Shown here: piece after piece, positions 20,278-29,442 of the stretch
Position numbering within the stretch: position 1 is the stretch's first letter
Layout: every line of letters begins with the position of its first letter
Source of the DNA: Paracoccus sp. C2R09
GTDB lineage: Bacteria; Pseudomonadota; Alphaproteobacteria; Rhodobacterales; Rhodobacteraceae
Direction of reading: 5' to 3'
Length of the DNA: 64,000 nucleotides
Assembly (NCBI RefSeq): GCF_018860625.1
Contig: NZ_JAHKQB010000029.1
Location: forward strand, 386,073-450,072
Translations under genes and position numbers: made by a program
The notes under the pieces: generated by a model
Told to the model about the DNA's origin: nothing
Seen by the model: the letters and a program-made list of their open reading frames with translations, nothing else
Databases searched by the model: none

Positions 20278-21039
20278 ATGACGCGGAAGATCCATTTCAC
20301 CGCAAGCCAGGCCGAGGCCGCGCTGATGGCGCATGAACGGCTGATGTCGCGTTACGGCTCGGTTCCCCTGAACGAGGCCGAGATCGTCGTGGCGCTTGGC
20401 GGGGACGGTTTCATGCTGCAGACGCTGCACGCCATGAAGGGGCGGAACCTGCCGGTCTATGGCATGAATCGCGGCACGGTCGGTTTCCTCATGAACAGCT
20501 TCGACGAGGATGGCCTGCACGAACGCCTGGACCGGGCCGAGGAGACGGTGATCAACCCGCTGCGGATGCGCGCCACCTGCGGCGACGGCATCTGCCACGA
20601 GGCGCTGGCCATCAACGAGGTCAGCCTGCTGCGGCAGGGACCGCAGGCCGCCAAGCTGCGGATCAGCGTCGATGGCCGCCTGCGGATGGAGGAACTGGTC
20701 TGCGACGGTGCGCTGGTGGCGACGCCTGCGGGATCGACGGCCTACAATTATTCCGCCCATGGGCCGATCCTGCCCATCGGGTCCGAGGTGCTGGCCCTGA
20801 CGGCCATCGCGCCCTTCCGCCCGCGGCGCTGGCGCGGCGCGCTGATCCCAAAGGTGGCCCGCGTCACGATCGAGGTCCTGAACCCCGCGCGCCGGCCCGT
20901 CATGGCCGATGCCGACAGCCGGTCGGTCCGCGACGTGATCAAGGTCGATATCGAGAGCGTGCCGACCATCGCGCATCGCCTGCTGTTCGACGATGGGCAC
21001 GGGCTGGATGAAAGGCTGCTGCGCGAACAGTTCGTCTGA
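20278..21039 (+). CDS. nadK: NAD kinase
   Basis: A 253-aa ATP-NAD kinase that makes NADP in the cytoplasm. The GGDG nucleotide-binding motif is seen in VVALGGDGFMLQTLH, with NRGTVGFLMN next and the conserved second half DGALVATPAGSTAYNYSAHGP. Length is typical for alphaproteobacteria. The gene stands alone on the plus strand between glyA (divergent) and a membrane protein gene (convergent, 3 bp from stop to stop). I could not recognise a clear ribosome-binding site, which is common for this gene. Confidence 0.95.
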   Translation: MTRKIHFTASQAEAALMAHERLMSRYGSVPLNEAEIVVALGGDGFMLQTLHAMKGRNLPVYGMNRGTVGFLMNSFDEDGLHERLDRAEETVINPLRMRATCGDGICHEALAINEVSLLRQGPQAAKLRISVDGRLRMEELVCDGALVATPAGSTAYNYSAHGPILPIGSEVLALTAIAPFRPRRWRGALIPKVARVTIEVLNPARRPVMADADSRSVRDVIKVDIESVPTIAHRLLFDDGHGLDERLLREQFV

Positions 21040-21042
21040 GGG

Positions 21043-22053
21043 TCAGCCCGCGCAGATCTGCTGCAGGGCCAGCCATTGCTCGTCCGTCAGAAGATCCTCG
21101 GCCGGGGCGGTGTCGGCCTTGATCAACGACATCACGCTGCTGCCCGTGGGATCCAGCGACCGCGCATAGGGCGTGAGGGCGACGCCCTTGTCGGCAAAGA
21201 TTGCGGGCAGGGCGTCCAGATCGGGACGGGGCAGGGGTTCGGCCAGGATCTCGGCACCATATCCGGCCATGGAATTCGAAGGCACGGTCCCAAGCGTCAT
21301 CATCCGGATGCTGGTGGTCAACCCGGCATGACGCAATGCGTCCAGCGTGACGGGTTCGGGCGGTACGGCATGGCTTGCGGCCAGCAGGTGCCCCGCCGCA
21401 GCCTCGGGGCCGGTGCTGGCCATCAGCATGTCATCGCCAAGGATATAGATGTCGCCCGGAAGGCGGCGCGCGCCATTCAGCGGTCCGGGGATGACATAGG
21501 CCTGCGCATCCGGTCCCAACAGCCGCTTCGTCAACCAGTCCAGAACCTGTTGGCCGGTCCGACGCTTGCACACGGCATTGCCGTCATGCGCCAGATCGGC
21601 AAGGATCGCCTTGCCGACCGAACGGGCCTGCGCGGGCGGGGCGATCTGTGCTGCATGACGGATCAGCGCATCGGGCAGCCACATCGCACCCGCCACACCG
21701 ACGCCCAGCAGCACAAGCGCGACCAGCACACCCCGCAGGCGGCCCGGGTGGGCGCGATGGTTGGCGATGGCGCGCTGAACGCGCTCGATCGCCTCGATCA
21801 TCAGGGGATCGTCGATATCGACCGTTTCATCCCGGTCGGTCGCCGACGGAGTATAAGACGCCGGCATGCGCCCCGGGTTCAGCCGAACCACCGCGGGCAG
21901 CGACCAATGCGTCAACGGACGGTCCGTGCGCGGGTCCATCAGCGTCAGGGTCGCCTCCCCGAGCGAGACGATCACATCGCGGGCATCCTTGCCGGGGATT
22001 TCGCACCAGGAACCCTGAGCCTCGAGCCGCTGGAATTCAGTCAAGGCAGTCAT
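21043..22053 (-). CDS. Conserved membrane-anchored protein of unknown function
   Basis: A 336-aa protein I cannot assign to a named family. The first 110 residues look like a cytoplasmic beta-rich domain (GEATLTLMDPRTDRPLTHWSLPAV). One clear membrane helix lies at about residues 107-128 (LRGVLVALVLLGVGVAGAMWL). The roughly 200-residue C-terminal part, presumably periplasmic, has mixed alpha/beta character, with LPGDIYILGDDMLMASTGPEAAAGHLLAASHA; this weakly recalls the region around the active-site helix of M48-type peptidases, but HEXXH is absent. It lies between rpoH (same strand, 66 bp) and nadK. No function is proposed. Confidence 0.75.
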   Translation of the reverse strand: MTALTEFQRLEAQGSWCEIPGKDARDVIVSLGEATLTLMDPRTDRPLTHWSLPAVVRLNPGRMPASYTPSATDRDETVDIDDPLMIEAIERVQRAIANHRAHPGRLRGVLVALVLLGVGVAGAMWLPDALIRHAAQIAPPAQARSVGKAILADLAHDGNAVCKRRTGQQVLDWLTKRLLGPDAQAYVIPGPLNGARRLPGDIYILGDDMLMASTGPEAAAGHLLAASHAVPPEPVTLDALRHAGLTTSIRMMTLGTVPSNSMAGYGAEILAEPLPRPDLDALPAIFADKGVALTPYARSLDPTGSSVMSLIKADTAPAEDLLTDEQWLALQQICAG

Positions 22054-22119
22054 GATGCGGGTCGGCTCTGGAACGGAAGGTCACAGCGCCGACCATAGCG
22101 CAGCGGGACGCCGCGTCAA

Positions 22120-23037
22120 TCAATCGTCTTGGTCGCCGCCGTCCCTGATGCGCATTCCCTTTTCGCGTGCCAGAACCCGCATGCGTTCCTGCAGCTTCTC
22201 GAAGGCGCGGACCTCGATCTGGCGGATGCGTTCGCGACTGACATTGTAGCGACCCGACAGGTCCTCCAAGGTCATCGGATCGTCGCGCAGTCGCCTTTCC
22301 ATCAGCACGTCCTTCTCGCGGTCGTTCAGGACATCCATGGCGGCCATCAGCATCTGGCGACGGGTATCCAGCTCCTCGGTCTCGGCATAGGCCTCGGCCT
22401 GGTTGGCATCCTCGTCCTCCAGCCAGTCCTGCCACTGGGCGGAACTGTCGCCATCGGCGGCACCGACCTGCGCGTTCAGCGACGCGTCGCCACCCGACAG
22501 GCGGCGGTTCATGTCGATGACCTCTTTCTCGGTCACGTTCAGGTCGTTGGCGATCTGGGCGACATTCTCGGGGCGCAGATCGCCATCCTCCAACGCGCCG
22601 ATGCGGGACTTGGCCTTGCGCAGGTTGAAGAACAGCTTCTTCTGCGCGCTGGTCGTGCCCATCTTGACCAGCGACCAGGACCGCAGGATGTATTCCTGGA
22701 TCGAGGCGCGGATCCACCACATCGCATAGGTCGCCAGACGGAAGCCCTTTTCGGGATCGAAGCGCTTGACCGCCTGCATCAGGCCGACATTCGCCTCGGA
22801 GATGACCTCGGCCTGGGGCAGCCCGTAACCGCGATAGCCCATCGCGATCTTGGCGGCCAAGCGCAGGTGGCTGGTGACCATGCGATGCGCGGCCTCGCTG
22901 TCCTCGTGATCGGCCCATGCCTTGGCCAGCATGTATTCCTCTTCGGGTTCCAGCAGGGGGAACTTGCGGATTTCCTGAAGGTAACGGTTCAGGCCCTGTT
23001 CGGGGCTCGGGGCCGGAAGATTGCCATAGTTTGCCAT
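22120..23037 (-). CDS. rpoH: RNA polymerase sigma factor RpoH (sigma-32)
   Basis: A 305-aa heat-shock sigma factor. Region 2 shows NVGLMQAVKRFDPEKGFRLATYAMWWIRASIQEYI. The RpoH box, which separates sigma-32 from housekeeping sigmas, is present as SAQKKLFFNLRK. Region 4 has a helix-turn-helix SGRYNVSRERIRQIEVRAFEKL. Rhodobacteraceae often carry two rpoH genes; which one this is cannot be told here. A heat-shock-type promoter lies in front of the hsp20 gene in this same window. Upstream of rpoH is a GGAAC-N17-CGTT element, listed separately. Confidence 0.95.
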   Translation of the reverse strand: MANYGNLPAPSPEQGLNRYLQEIRKFPLLEPEEEYMLAKAWADHEDSEAAHRMVTSHLRLAAKIAMGYRGYGLPQAEVISEANVGLMQAVKRFDPEKGFRLATYAMWWIRASIQEYILRSWSLVKMGTTSAQKKLFFNLRKAKSRIGALEDGDLRPENVAQIANDLNVTEKEVIDMNRRLSGGDASLNAQVGAADGDSSAQWQDWLEDEDANQAEAYAETEELDTRRQMLMAAMDVLNDREKDVLMERRLRDDPMTLEDLSGRYNVSRERIRQIEVRAFEKLQERMRVLAREKGMRIRDGGDQDD

Positions 23038-23064
23038 GATGCTTGCCTTTCCCAGAGACCCTCG

Positions 23065-23093
23065 AACGCCATGCGGAACCCGCCGGTTCCGCA
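23065..23093 (-). promoter_or_regulatory. Candidate ECF-type promoter and hairpin upstream of rpoH
   Basis: On the minus strand GGAAC (23090-23086) and CGTT (23068-23065) are 17 bp apart, the arrangement recognised by EcfG-type general-stress sigma factors in many alphaproteobacteria. The predicted start, near 23058, lies about 20 nt before the rpoH ATG. The -35 element is also part of a perfect inverted repeat: 9-bp arms TGCGGAACC (23072-23080) and GGTTCCGCA (23085-23093) with a 4-base centre. The motif match is direct; sigma-factor use is inference. Confidence 0.35.
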
Positions 23094-23178
23094 GGACCGG
23101 TCCGTGGCGGGTCGCTGCCCGACGTCGATCCTGACGGCAATGGCAGGGGAAGTCACTTGGTGATCGCTCACATCCGCG

Positions 23179-24201
23179 TCAAGAGGTCGCGCGCAAACTG
23201 TCCAGAAGGGCCTGCATGTCGGCGGGCAGCGGGCTGTCGAATGACATGGGTTCCTGGCTGACGGGATGGACGAAACCCAGATGCGCGGCGTGCAGCGCCT
23301 GCCTGTCGAATGCCGCAACCTGCGCGGCCGCCGCCCCGAGCGCCTTGGCCGATGCCTTGCGAGAGCCGCCATAGACGGGATCGCCGATCAGCCCCAGGCC
23401 CACATGCGCCATGTGGACACGGATCTGATGCGTGCGCCCGGTTTCAAGGCGGCACTCCACCAGCATCGCCGAGGGCGGCCTGCCGAAACTCTCCAGCAGC
23501 TTCGCGCGCGTGACGGCGTGACGGCCCTTGTCGAAATAGACCGCCTGCTTCTGCCGGTCGGACGGGTGACGGGCAAGGCTGGTGGTGATCTTGAGGACGC
23601 CGCCATCCTCGAAATTCGTGCCCCGGACGCCGCGCAGGCGCGGATCGGCCGCGTCGATCACACCATGGGCCAGTGCCAGGTATCTGCGGCTGGCGCTGTG
23701 GGCCTCGAACTGCGCGGCAAGGCCGTGATGGGCGCGGTCGGATTTCGCGACGACCAGCAGGCCCGAGGTGTCCTTGTCGATCCGATGGACGATGCCCGGA
23801 CGCTTCTCGCCGCCGATGCCCGACAGCGATTCGCCACAATGGGCCAGAAGCGCGTTGACCAGCGTGCCCGACGGGCTGCCCGGGGCAGGGTGGACGACCA
23901 TCCCGGCGGGCTTGTCGATCACGATGAGGTCATCATCCTCGTGCACGACGGCCAGCGGGATCGCCTCGGGGCGGGTCTCGACCTCTTGCGGGGCAGAGAT
24001 GGCGATGGTGAAGACCTGCCCCTCGGCCACCCGCATCTTCAGGTCGGTCGCGGGGCCGTCCGGGCCGGTGACGGCGCCTTCGGTGATCAGCCGCGCCAGC
24101 CGCGATCGCGACAGGGCGGCTTCCTCTGGCACCGAGACGGCAAGCGCCTTATCAAGCCGTTCGGGCGGGTTTGCCGGGATGATCACAGTAAGGTGCGACA
24201 T
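23179..24201 (-). CDS. rluD: RluA-family 23S rRNA pseudouridine synthase (RluD-like)
   Basis: A 340-aa pseudouridine synthase that in the RluD subgroup modifies helix 69 of 23S rRNA. An S4-like RNA-binding domain occupies about residues 10-75 (ERLDKALAVSVPEEAALSRSRLARLI in part), followed by the catalytic domain with VIDKPAGMVVHPAPGS and the active-site aspartate in HRIDKDTSGLLVVAK. RTHQIRVHMAHVG is the usual third motif. The start ATG at 24201 shares the tetranucleotide CATG with the ATG of the divergent DUF6476 gene. No ribosome-binding site is visible upstream on the minus strand. Confidence 0.93.
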   Translation of the reverse strand: MSHLTVIIPANPPERLDKALAVSVPEEAALSRSRLARLITEGAVTGPDGPATDLKMRVAEGQVFTIAISAPQEVETRPEAIPLAVVHEDDDLIVIDKPAGMVVHPAPGSPSGTLVNALLAHCGESLSGIGGEKRPGIVHRIDKDTSGLLVVAKSDRAHHGLAAQFEAHSASRRYLALAHGVIDAADPRLRGVRGTNFEDGGVLKITTSLARHPSDRQKQAVYFDKGRHAVTRAKLLESFGRPPSAMLVECRLETGRTHQIRVHMAHVGLGLIGDPVYGGSRKASAKALGAAAAQVAAFDRQALHAAHLGFVHPVSQEPMSFDSPLPADMQALLDSLRATS

Positions 24202-24505
24202 GAGGGACGATGATACCGATTGGAAGGACGCGGCGAAAGCCGTCCCCGAACTGCGCTGGCTGAAGACGCTGGTGACGGGGCTGACGCTGGTCATGGGGCT
24301 GGGGATGATCGCGGTCGTCGCGATGCTGTGGATGCGCCTGCAGGAACCGTCCCTGCCTGCGCTGCCCGAAACGATCGCCCTGCCGGACGGGGCCACGGCC
24401 GATGCCGTCACCTTTGCCCGCGACTGGATCGTCGTCGTCACCGACGCGGGCGAGGTGCTGCTGTTCGACCGCGACGGTGCGCTGCGGGACCGGGTGAGGC
24501 CTTAA
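24200..24505 (+). CDS. DUF6476 family small membrane protein
   Basis: A 101-aa protein with one membrane helix at about residues 23-46 (LVTGLTLVMGLGMIAVVAMLWM), preceded by an acidic cytoplasmic N-terminus and the conserved VPELRWLKTL. A short outside domain, LPDGATADAVTFARDWIVVV with GEVLLFDRDG, follows. This is the Rhodobacteraceae DUF6476 family, usually found beside rluD, and its function is unknown. The start codon overlaps the rluD start on the other strand; an AAGGTG ribosome-binding site lies upstream. The stop overlaps that of the convergent ubiK gene. Confidence 0.85.
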   Translation: MRDDDTDWKDAAKAVPELRWLKTLVTGLTLVMGLGMIAVVAMLWMRLQEPSLPALPETIALPDGATADAVTFARDWIVVVTDAGEVLLFDRDGALRDRVRP

Positions 24506-24750
24506 TCTTCCGACTTGCCTTCCAGCGCGTCCAGCCGCGCCTTCAGTTCGGAATTCTCGGTGCGGGCCTTGATCGCCATCTCGCGGACGGCCTCGAATTC
24601 CTCGCGGGTCACGAAATCGCGCTCGGCCAGCCAGCGGTCGATCCAGCCCTTCATGGCGGTCTCGGCCTCGGAGCGGGCGCCTTGGGCCACGCCCATCGCA
24701 TTGGTCATCAGCTTGGACATGTCGTCGAAGAAGCGGTTCTGAGTGGTCAT
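24502..24750 (-). CDS. ubiK: UbiK-like accessory factor (BMFP/YqiC family)
   Basis: An 82-aa protein with an amphipathic N-terminal half (TQNRFFDDMSKLMTNAMGVAQG) and a C-terminal coiled coil (REEFEAVREMAIKARTENSELKARLDALE in part), the architecture of the YqiC/BMFP family. In Escherichia coli UbiK helps aerobic ubiquinone biosynthesis by bridging the Ubi complex and membrane lipids. The ATG at 24750 is preferred; a GTG at 24756 is also possible and has AGGGAA closer to ideal spacing. The gene converges on DUF6476. Confidence 0.85.
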   Translation of the reverse strand: MTTQNRFFDDMSKLMTNAMGVAQGARSEAETAMKGWIDRWLAERDFVTREEFEAVREMAIKARTENSELKARLDALEGKSED

Positions 24751-24813
24751 GGGCACGCTGTTCCCTGTGTTGGCTTTGACCCTATATGGCCGTCCGCGCG
24801 CCGGGGTTCAATG

Positions 24814-24841
24814 TTGACATGACCGCCCGCGACACTAGCGT
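24814..24841 (+). promoter_or_regulatory. Probable sigma-70 promoter of the lgt operon
   Basis: A perfect -35 TTGACA (24814-24819) is followed after 16 bp by TAGCGT (24836-24841). The predicted start lies about 33 nt before the lgt ATG. Similar TAG-beginning -10 elements appear upstream of tig and the DUF1489 gene in this window. Confidence 0.5.
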
Positions 24842-24880
24842 GCGCGCCCAATTGTCCCGCCCAACCGATCCCGAGGCCAC

Positions 24881-25762
24881 ATGATCCCCTTTCCCGATAT
24901 TTCGCCCGAGATCTTCTCGATCCAGCTGGGCGGGTTCAACCTGGCCCTTCGCTGGTACGCGCTGGCCTATATCGCGGGGCTGATCCTCGGATGGCAGCTG
25001 ATCGTCGCGATGATGCGCCGGCCCGCGATCTGGGGCGGCACCGCGCCCATGCAGCCCGAGAAGGTGGACGATCTGCTGACCTGGGTGATCCTGGGGGTGA
25101 TCCTGGGCGGACGGCTGGGCTTCGTGCTGTTCTACGAACCGGCCTATTATCTGGCGAACCCCGCGCAGATCCTGCAGGTCTGGCAGGGCGGGATGAGCTT
25201 TCACGGCGGGTTCGCGGGCGTCATCATCGCCACCTGGTTCTATGCCCGCGCCAACGCGATCCCGGTCCTGCGCATCGCCGATGCCATGGCGGTCGTGGCG
25301 CCCATCGGACTGTTCTTCGGGCGGATCGCGAATTTCATCAATGCCGAACTGTGGGGCCGTCCGACCGAACTGCCCTGGGGCGTGATCTTTCCGGGGCAGG
25401 CCGCGCAGGCATGCCCGGGCGTCGAGGGGCTGTGCGCGCGTCACCCCAGCCAGCTGTACGAGGCCGGGTTGGAAGGACTGCTGCTGGGCCTGATCCTGTG
25501 GGTTCTGGTCCGGGCGGGCGTGCTTCTGCGCCCCGGCGCAGCCTTCGGCACCTTCCTTCTGGGTTACGGCCTTGCGCGCATCTTCGTCGAGCTGTTCCGC
25601 GTGGCGGATGCGCAGTTCATCACGCCCGACAACCCGCTTGGACATGTGATCGGCGGGCCGGTGATCGGGCTGACCATGGGGCAGGTGCTGTCGCTGCCGA
25701 TGGTGGTGATCGGACTGGCGCTGATCCTCTGGGCGCGTTCGCGGACTGTGGTCGCCGCATGA
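24881..25762 (+). CDS. lgt: Prolipoprotein diacylglyceryl transferase
   Basis: A 293-aa inner-membrane enzyme that transfers diacylglycerol from phosphatidylglycerol to the lipobox cysteine of prolipoproteins. Seven or so membrane segments are visible. The Lgt signature [21 protein letters not shown] is present, with [12 protein letters not shown] before it and [13 protein letters not shown] after it, including the conserved arginines and histidine. Its stop overlaps the start of the next gene (ATGA), so lgt heads a three-gene operon with the MidA-like methyltransferase and pgeF. Confidence 0.96.
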   Translation: MIPFPDISPEIFSIQLGGFNLALRWYALAYIAGLILGWQLIVAMMRRPAIWGGTAPMQPEKVDDLLTWVILGVILGGRLGFVLFYEPAYYLANPAQILQVWQGGMSFHGGFAGVIIATWFYARANAIPVLRIADAMAVVAPIGLFFGRIANFINAELWGRPTELPWGVIFPGQAAQACPGVEGLCARHPSQLYEAGLEGLLLGLILWVLVRAGVLLRPGAAFGTFLLGYGLARIFVELFRVADAQFITPDNPLGHVIGGPVIGLTMGQVLSLPMVVIGLALILWARSRTVVAA

Positions 25763-26799
25763 CGCCCCTGGCGGAACAGATCGCGCTGCGCATCCGCGCG
25801 ACGGGGCCGATGCCCTTGTCCGAATACATGCGCATCTGCCTTCTGGACAGCCGCCACGGGTATTACGCGACCCGCGATCCCTTCGGTCGCGCTGGCGATT
25901 TCACGACCGCCCCCGAAATCCACCAGGTCTTCGGCGAACTGTGCGGTCTGGCGCTGGCGCAGGCCTGGATGGATCAGGGCAGCCCCTCGCCCTTCTGCCT
26001 GGCCGAGCCCGGCCCAGGGCGCGGCACGCTGATGGCTGACATGCTGCGCGCGATCCGCATGGCGCCGGGCATGCGGGATGCGGCGCAGGTGGCCCTGATC
26101 GAGGCATCTGCCCATCTGCGGCAGGTGCAATCGCAGCGCCTGCCCGATGCACGTCATCTGGACCGGGTCGAGGATCTGCCAGCCAAGCCTTTGTTCCTGG
26201 TGGCGAACGAGTTCATCGACGCGCTTCCGATCCGCCAATACCAGATGACCGATGACGGCTGGCGCGAACGCCTTGTCGGGCTGGAGGATGGCGCGCTTGC
26301 GATGGGGTTGGGGCAGGTCGTGCCGCTGCGCCGTGCCGGGCAGCCCGGCGATATCGTCGAGGAATGCCCCGAAGGCGTCGCGGCGATCCGCACCATCGCG
26401 CAGCGCATCGCCGCGCATGGCGGTGCCGCGATCATCGTCGATTACGGGGGCTGGAACGGCTATGGTGACAGTTTCCAGGCCCTGCGCGATCACACCCCCG
26501 AGGATCCGCTGGCCAATCCGGGACTGGCCGATCTGACCGCGCATGTCGATTTCGCGCCGCTGGCGGCAGCCGCGCTGGATGCCGGCGCGCAGGTCGCGCG
26601 GCCCATCCATCAGGGCGACTGGCTGCGGCTGCTGGGGATCGAGGCACGCGCCGAGGCGCTGACCCGTGCGGGCGATCGGAACGCGGCCGCCGCGCTTCAC
26701 CGCTTGACCGACCCCGCGGAAATGGGTCACCTGTTCAAGGCAATCGCGATCTGGCCGAAGGGGGCACCTGCGGTCCCCGGCTTTACCCCGCTGGAGTGA
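25759..26799 (+). CDS. MidA/NDUFAF7-like SAM-dependent methyltransferase
   Basis: A 346-aa class I methyltransferase of the MidA (DUF185) family. Its mitochondrial relative NDUFAF7 dimethylates an arginine of the complex I 49-kDa subunit. Visible family features are [35 protein letters not shown] (the DFTTAPE part is diagnostic), [18 protein letters not shown] as SAM-binding motif [14 protein letters not shown], and IIVDYGG. A role on complex I of this respiratory bacterium is inferred from homology. It is coupled to lgt upstream and lies 1 bp from pgeF downstream. Confidence 0.9.
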   Translation: MTPLAEQIALRIRATGPMPLSEYMRICLLDSRHGYYATRDPFGRAGDFTTAPEIHQVFGELCGLALAQAWMDQGSPSPFCLAEPGPGRGTLMADMLRAIRMAPGMRDAAQVALIEASAHLRQVQSQRLPDARHLDRVEDLPAKPLFLVANEFIDALPIRQYQMTDDGWRERLVGLEDGALAMGLGQVVPLRRAGQPGDIVEECPEGVAAIRTIAQRIAAHGGAAIIVDYGGWNGYGDSFQALRDHTPEDPLANPGLADLTAHVDFAPLAAAALDAGAQVARPIHQGDWLRLLGIEARAEALTRAGDRNAAAALHRLTDPAEMGHLFKAIAIWPKGAPAVPGFTPLE

Positions 26800-26800
26800 C

Positions 26801-27571
26801 ATGCAGACCACGCTTGAAATCCTGACCCATCCGCTGCTGGACGGCACGCGACACGGCTTCTTCACCCGCAAGGGGGGGGCGTCCTCGGGTCTGTTCGCGG
26901 GGCTGAACTGCGGCAGGCGATCGACCGACCAGTCCGAGATGGTGCAGGTGAATCGCGGCCGCGTCGCGCAGGCGATGGGGGTGCCGGATACGGGCCTTGC
27001 GACGGTCAAGCAGATCCATTCGGCCGATGTCGTCACGCTGGACGATGCCGCCGATCCGGTCGCCACGCGCGACATCCAGGCGGACGGGATCGTCACTGCG
27101 CGCCCCGATGTGGCGCTGGCGGTGCTGACGGCCGATTGTCAGCCGATCCTGTTCGCGGATGCCAGGGCGGGCGTCGTGGGTGCCTGTCATGCGGGCTGGC
27201 GCGGGGCCATCGGCGGCGTGATCGAGGCGACGGTGGATGCGATGCGCGCGATCGGCGCCACGGATATCCGTGCGGTGATCGGGCCCTCGATCTCTCAGGC
27301 GAATTACGAGGTCGGGGACGAGTTCATGGACGAGTTCCTGTCCGACGACCCCGCCCATCAGCGTTTCTTCGCGGGCGGTCCGAACGGGCGACCGATGTTC
27401 GATCTGCCTGCATTCGGCCTGATGCGCCTGCGCGAGGCGGGGGTCATGGCCGAATGGTCGCGCCATTGCACCTATGCCGATCCGGATCGCTTCTTCAGCT
27501 ATCGCAGATCGACGCATGAGGGGCAGGCGGATTACGGTCGCCTGATCTCGGCCATCGCGCTGGCGCCGTGA
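26801..27571 (+). CDS. pgeF: Peptidoglycan editing factor PgeF / multicopper-type purine nucleoside phosphorylase
   Basis: A 256-aa YfiH/DUF152 family enzyme. Metal-site motifs are intact: HGFFTRKGGASSGLF, VLTADCQPILFAD and GACHAGWRGAIGGV, with the Cys and His residues that bind zinc. Relatives act as purine nucleoside phosphorylases/adenosine deaminases (LACC1 group), and PgeF prevents misincorporation of serine in peptidoglycan precursors in E. coli. Older annotation as polyphenol oxidase is probably misleading. It is the third gene of the lgt operon and ends 4 bp from the convergent Lrp-type gene. Confidence 0.92.
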   Translation: MQTTLEILTHPLLDGTRHGFFTRKGGASSGLFAGLNCGRRSTDQSEMVQVNRGRVAQAMGVPDTGLATVKQIHSADVVTLDDAADPVATRDIQADGIVTARPDVALAVLTADCQPILFADARAGVVGACHAGWRGAIGGVIEATVDAMRAIGATDIRAVIGPSISQANYEVGDEFMDEFLSDDPAHQRFFAGGPNGRPMFDLPAFGLMRLREAGVMAEWSRHCTYADPDRFFSYRRSTHEGQADYGRLISAIALAP

Positions 27572-27575
27572 CGAA

Positions 27576-29216
<1,641 letters not shown>

Positions 29217-29237
29217 ACCCGTCACCACGACATGACG

Positions 29238-29267
29238 AAGGGGCAGGGCAGCGATGTCCTGCCCCTT
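29238..29267 (+). terminator. Hairpin terminator after trxB
   Basis: Arms AAGGGGCAGG (29238-29247) and CCTGCCCCTT (29258-29267) pair perfectly over 10 bp around a 10-base loop, 21 bp after the trxB stop. The tail after the stem is only weakly T-rich, so termination efficiency is uncertain. Confidence 0.55.
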
Positions 29268-29343
29268 GTGGTTGCATGGACACATGCCGGGTGCCTTGAC
29301 GGTATTGCGCCGGCGAAGTTTCGCGAAAAGCGTTTTCCCAGAC

Positions 29344-29372
29344 TTGAATATCGGTTTCCGCACGTCTAATGG
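29344..29372 (+). promoter_or_regulatory. Candidate promoter of the sat-cysC gene
   Basis: TTGAAT (29344-29349) and TAATGG (29367-29372) are 17 bp apart, predicting a leader of about 65 nt. A palindrome TTTCGCGAAA (29319-29328) lies just upstream and could be an activator or repressor site. Both are sequence-only predictions. Confidence 0.35.
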
Positions 29373-29442
29373 TCATGGCGTAGCGTGGACCGACGGCCCG
29401 CGCGATTTCGCATATATCCGCAACCACCTCGAGTTCCGAGAC

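Noticed and set aside
29268-29442. Possible SAM or other riboswitch in the leader region of sat-cysC
   Set aside because: I could not recognise a conserved riboswitch core; the region is better explained by a promoter and a short palindrome.
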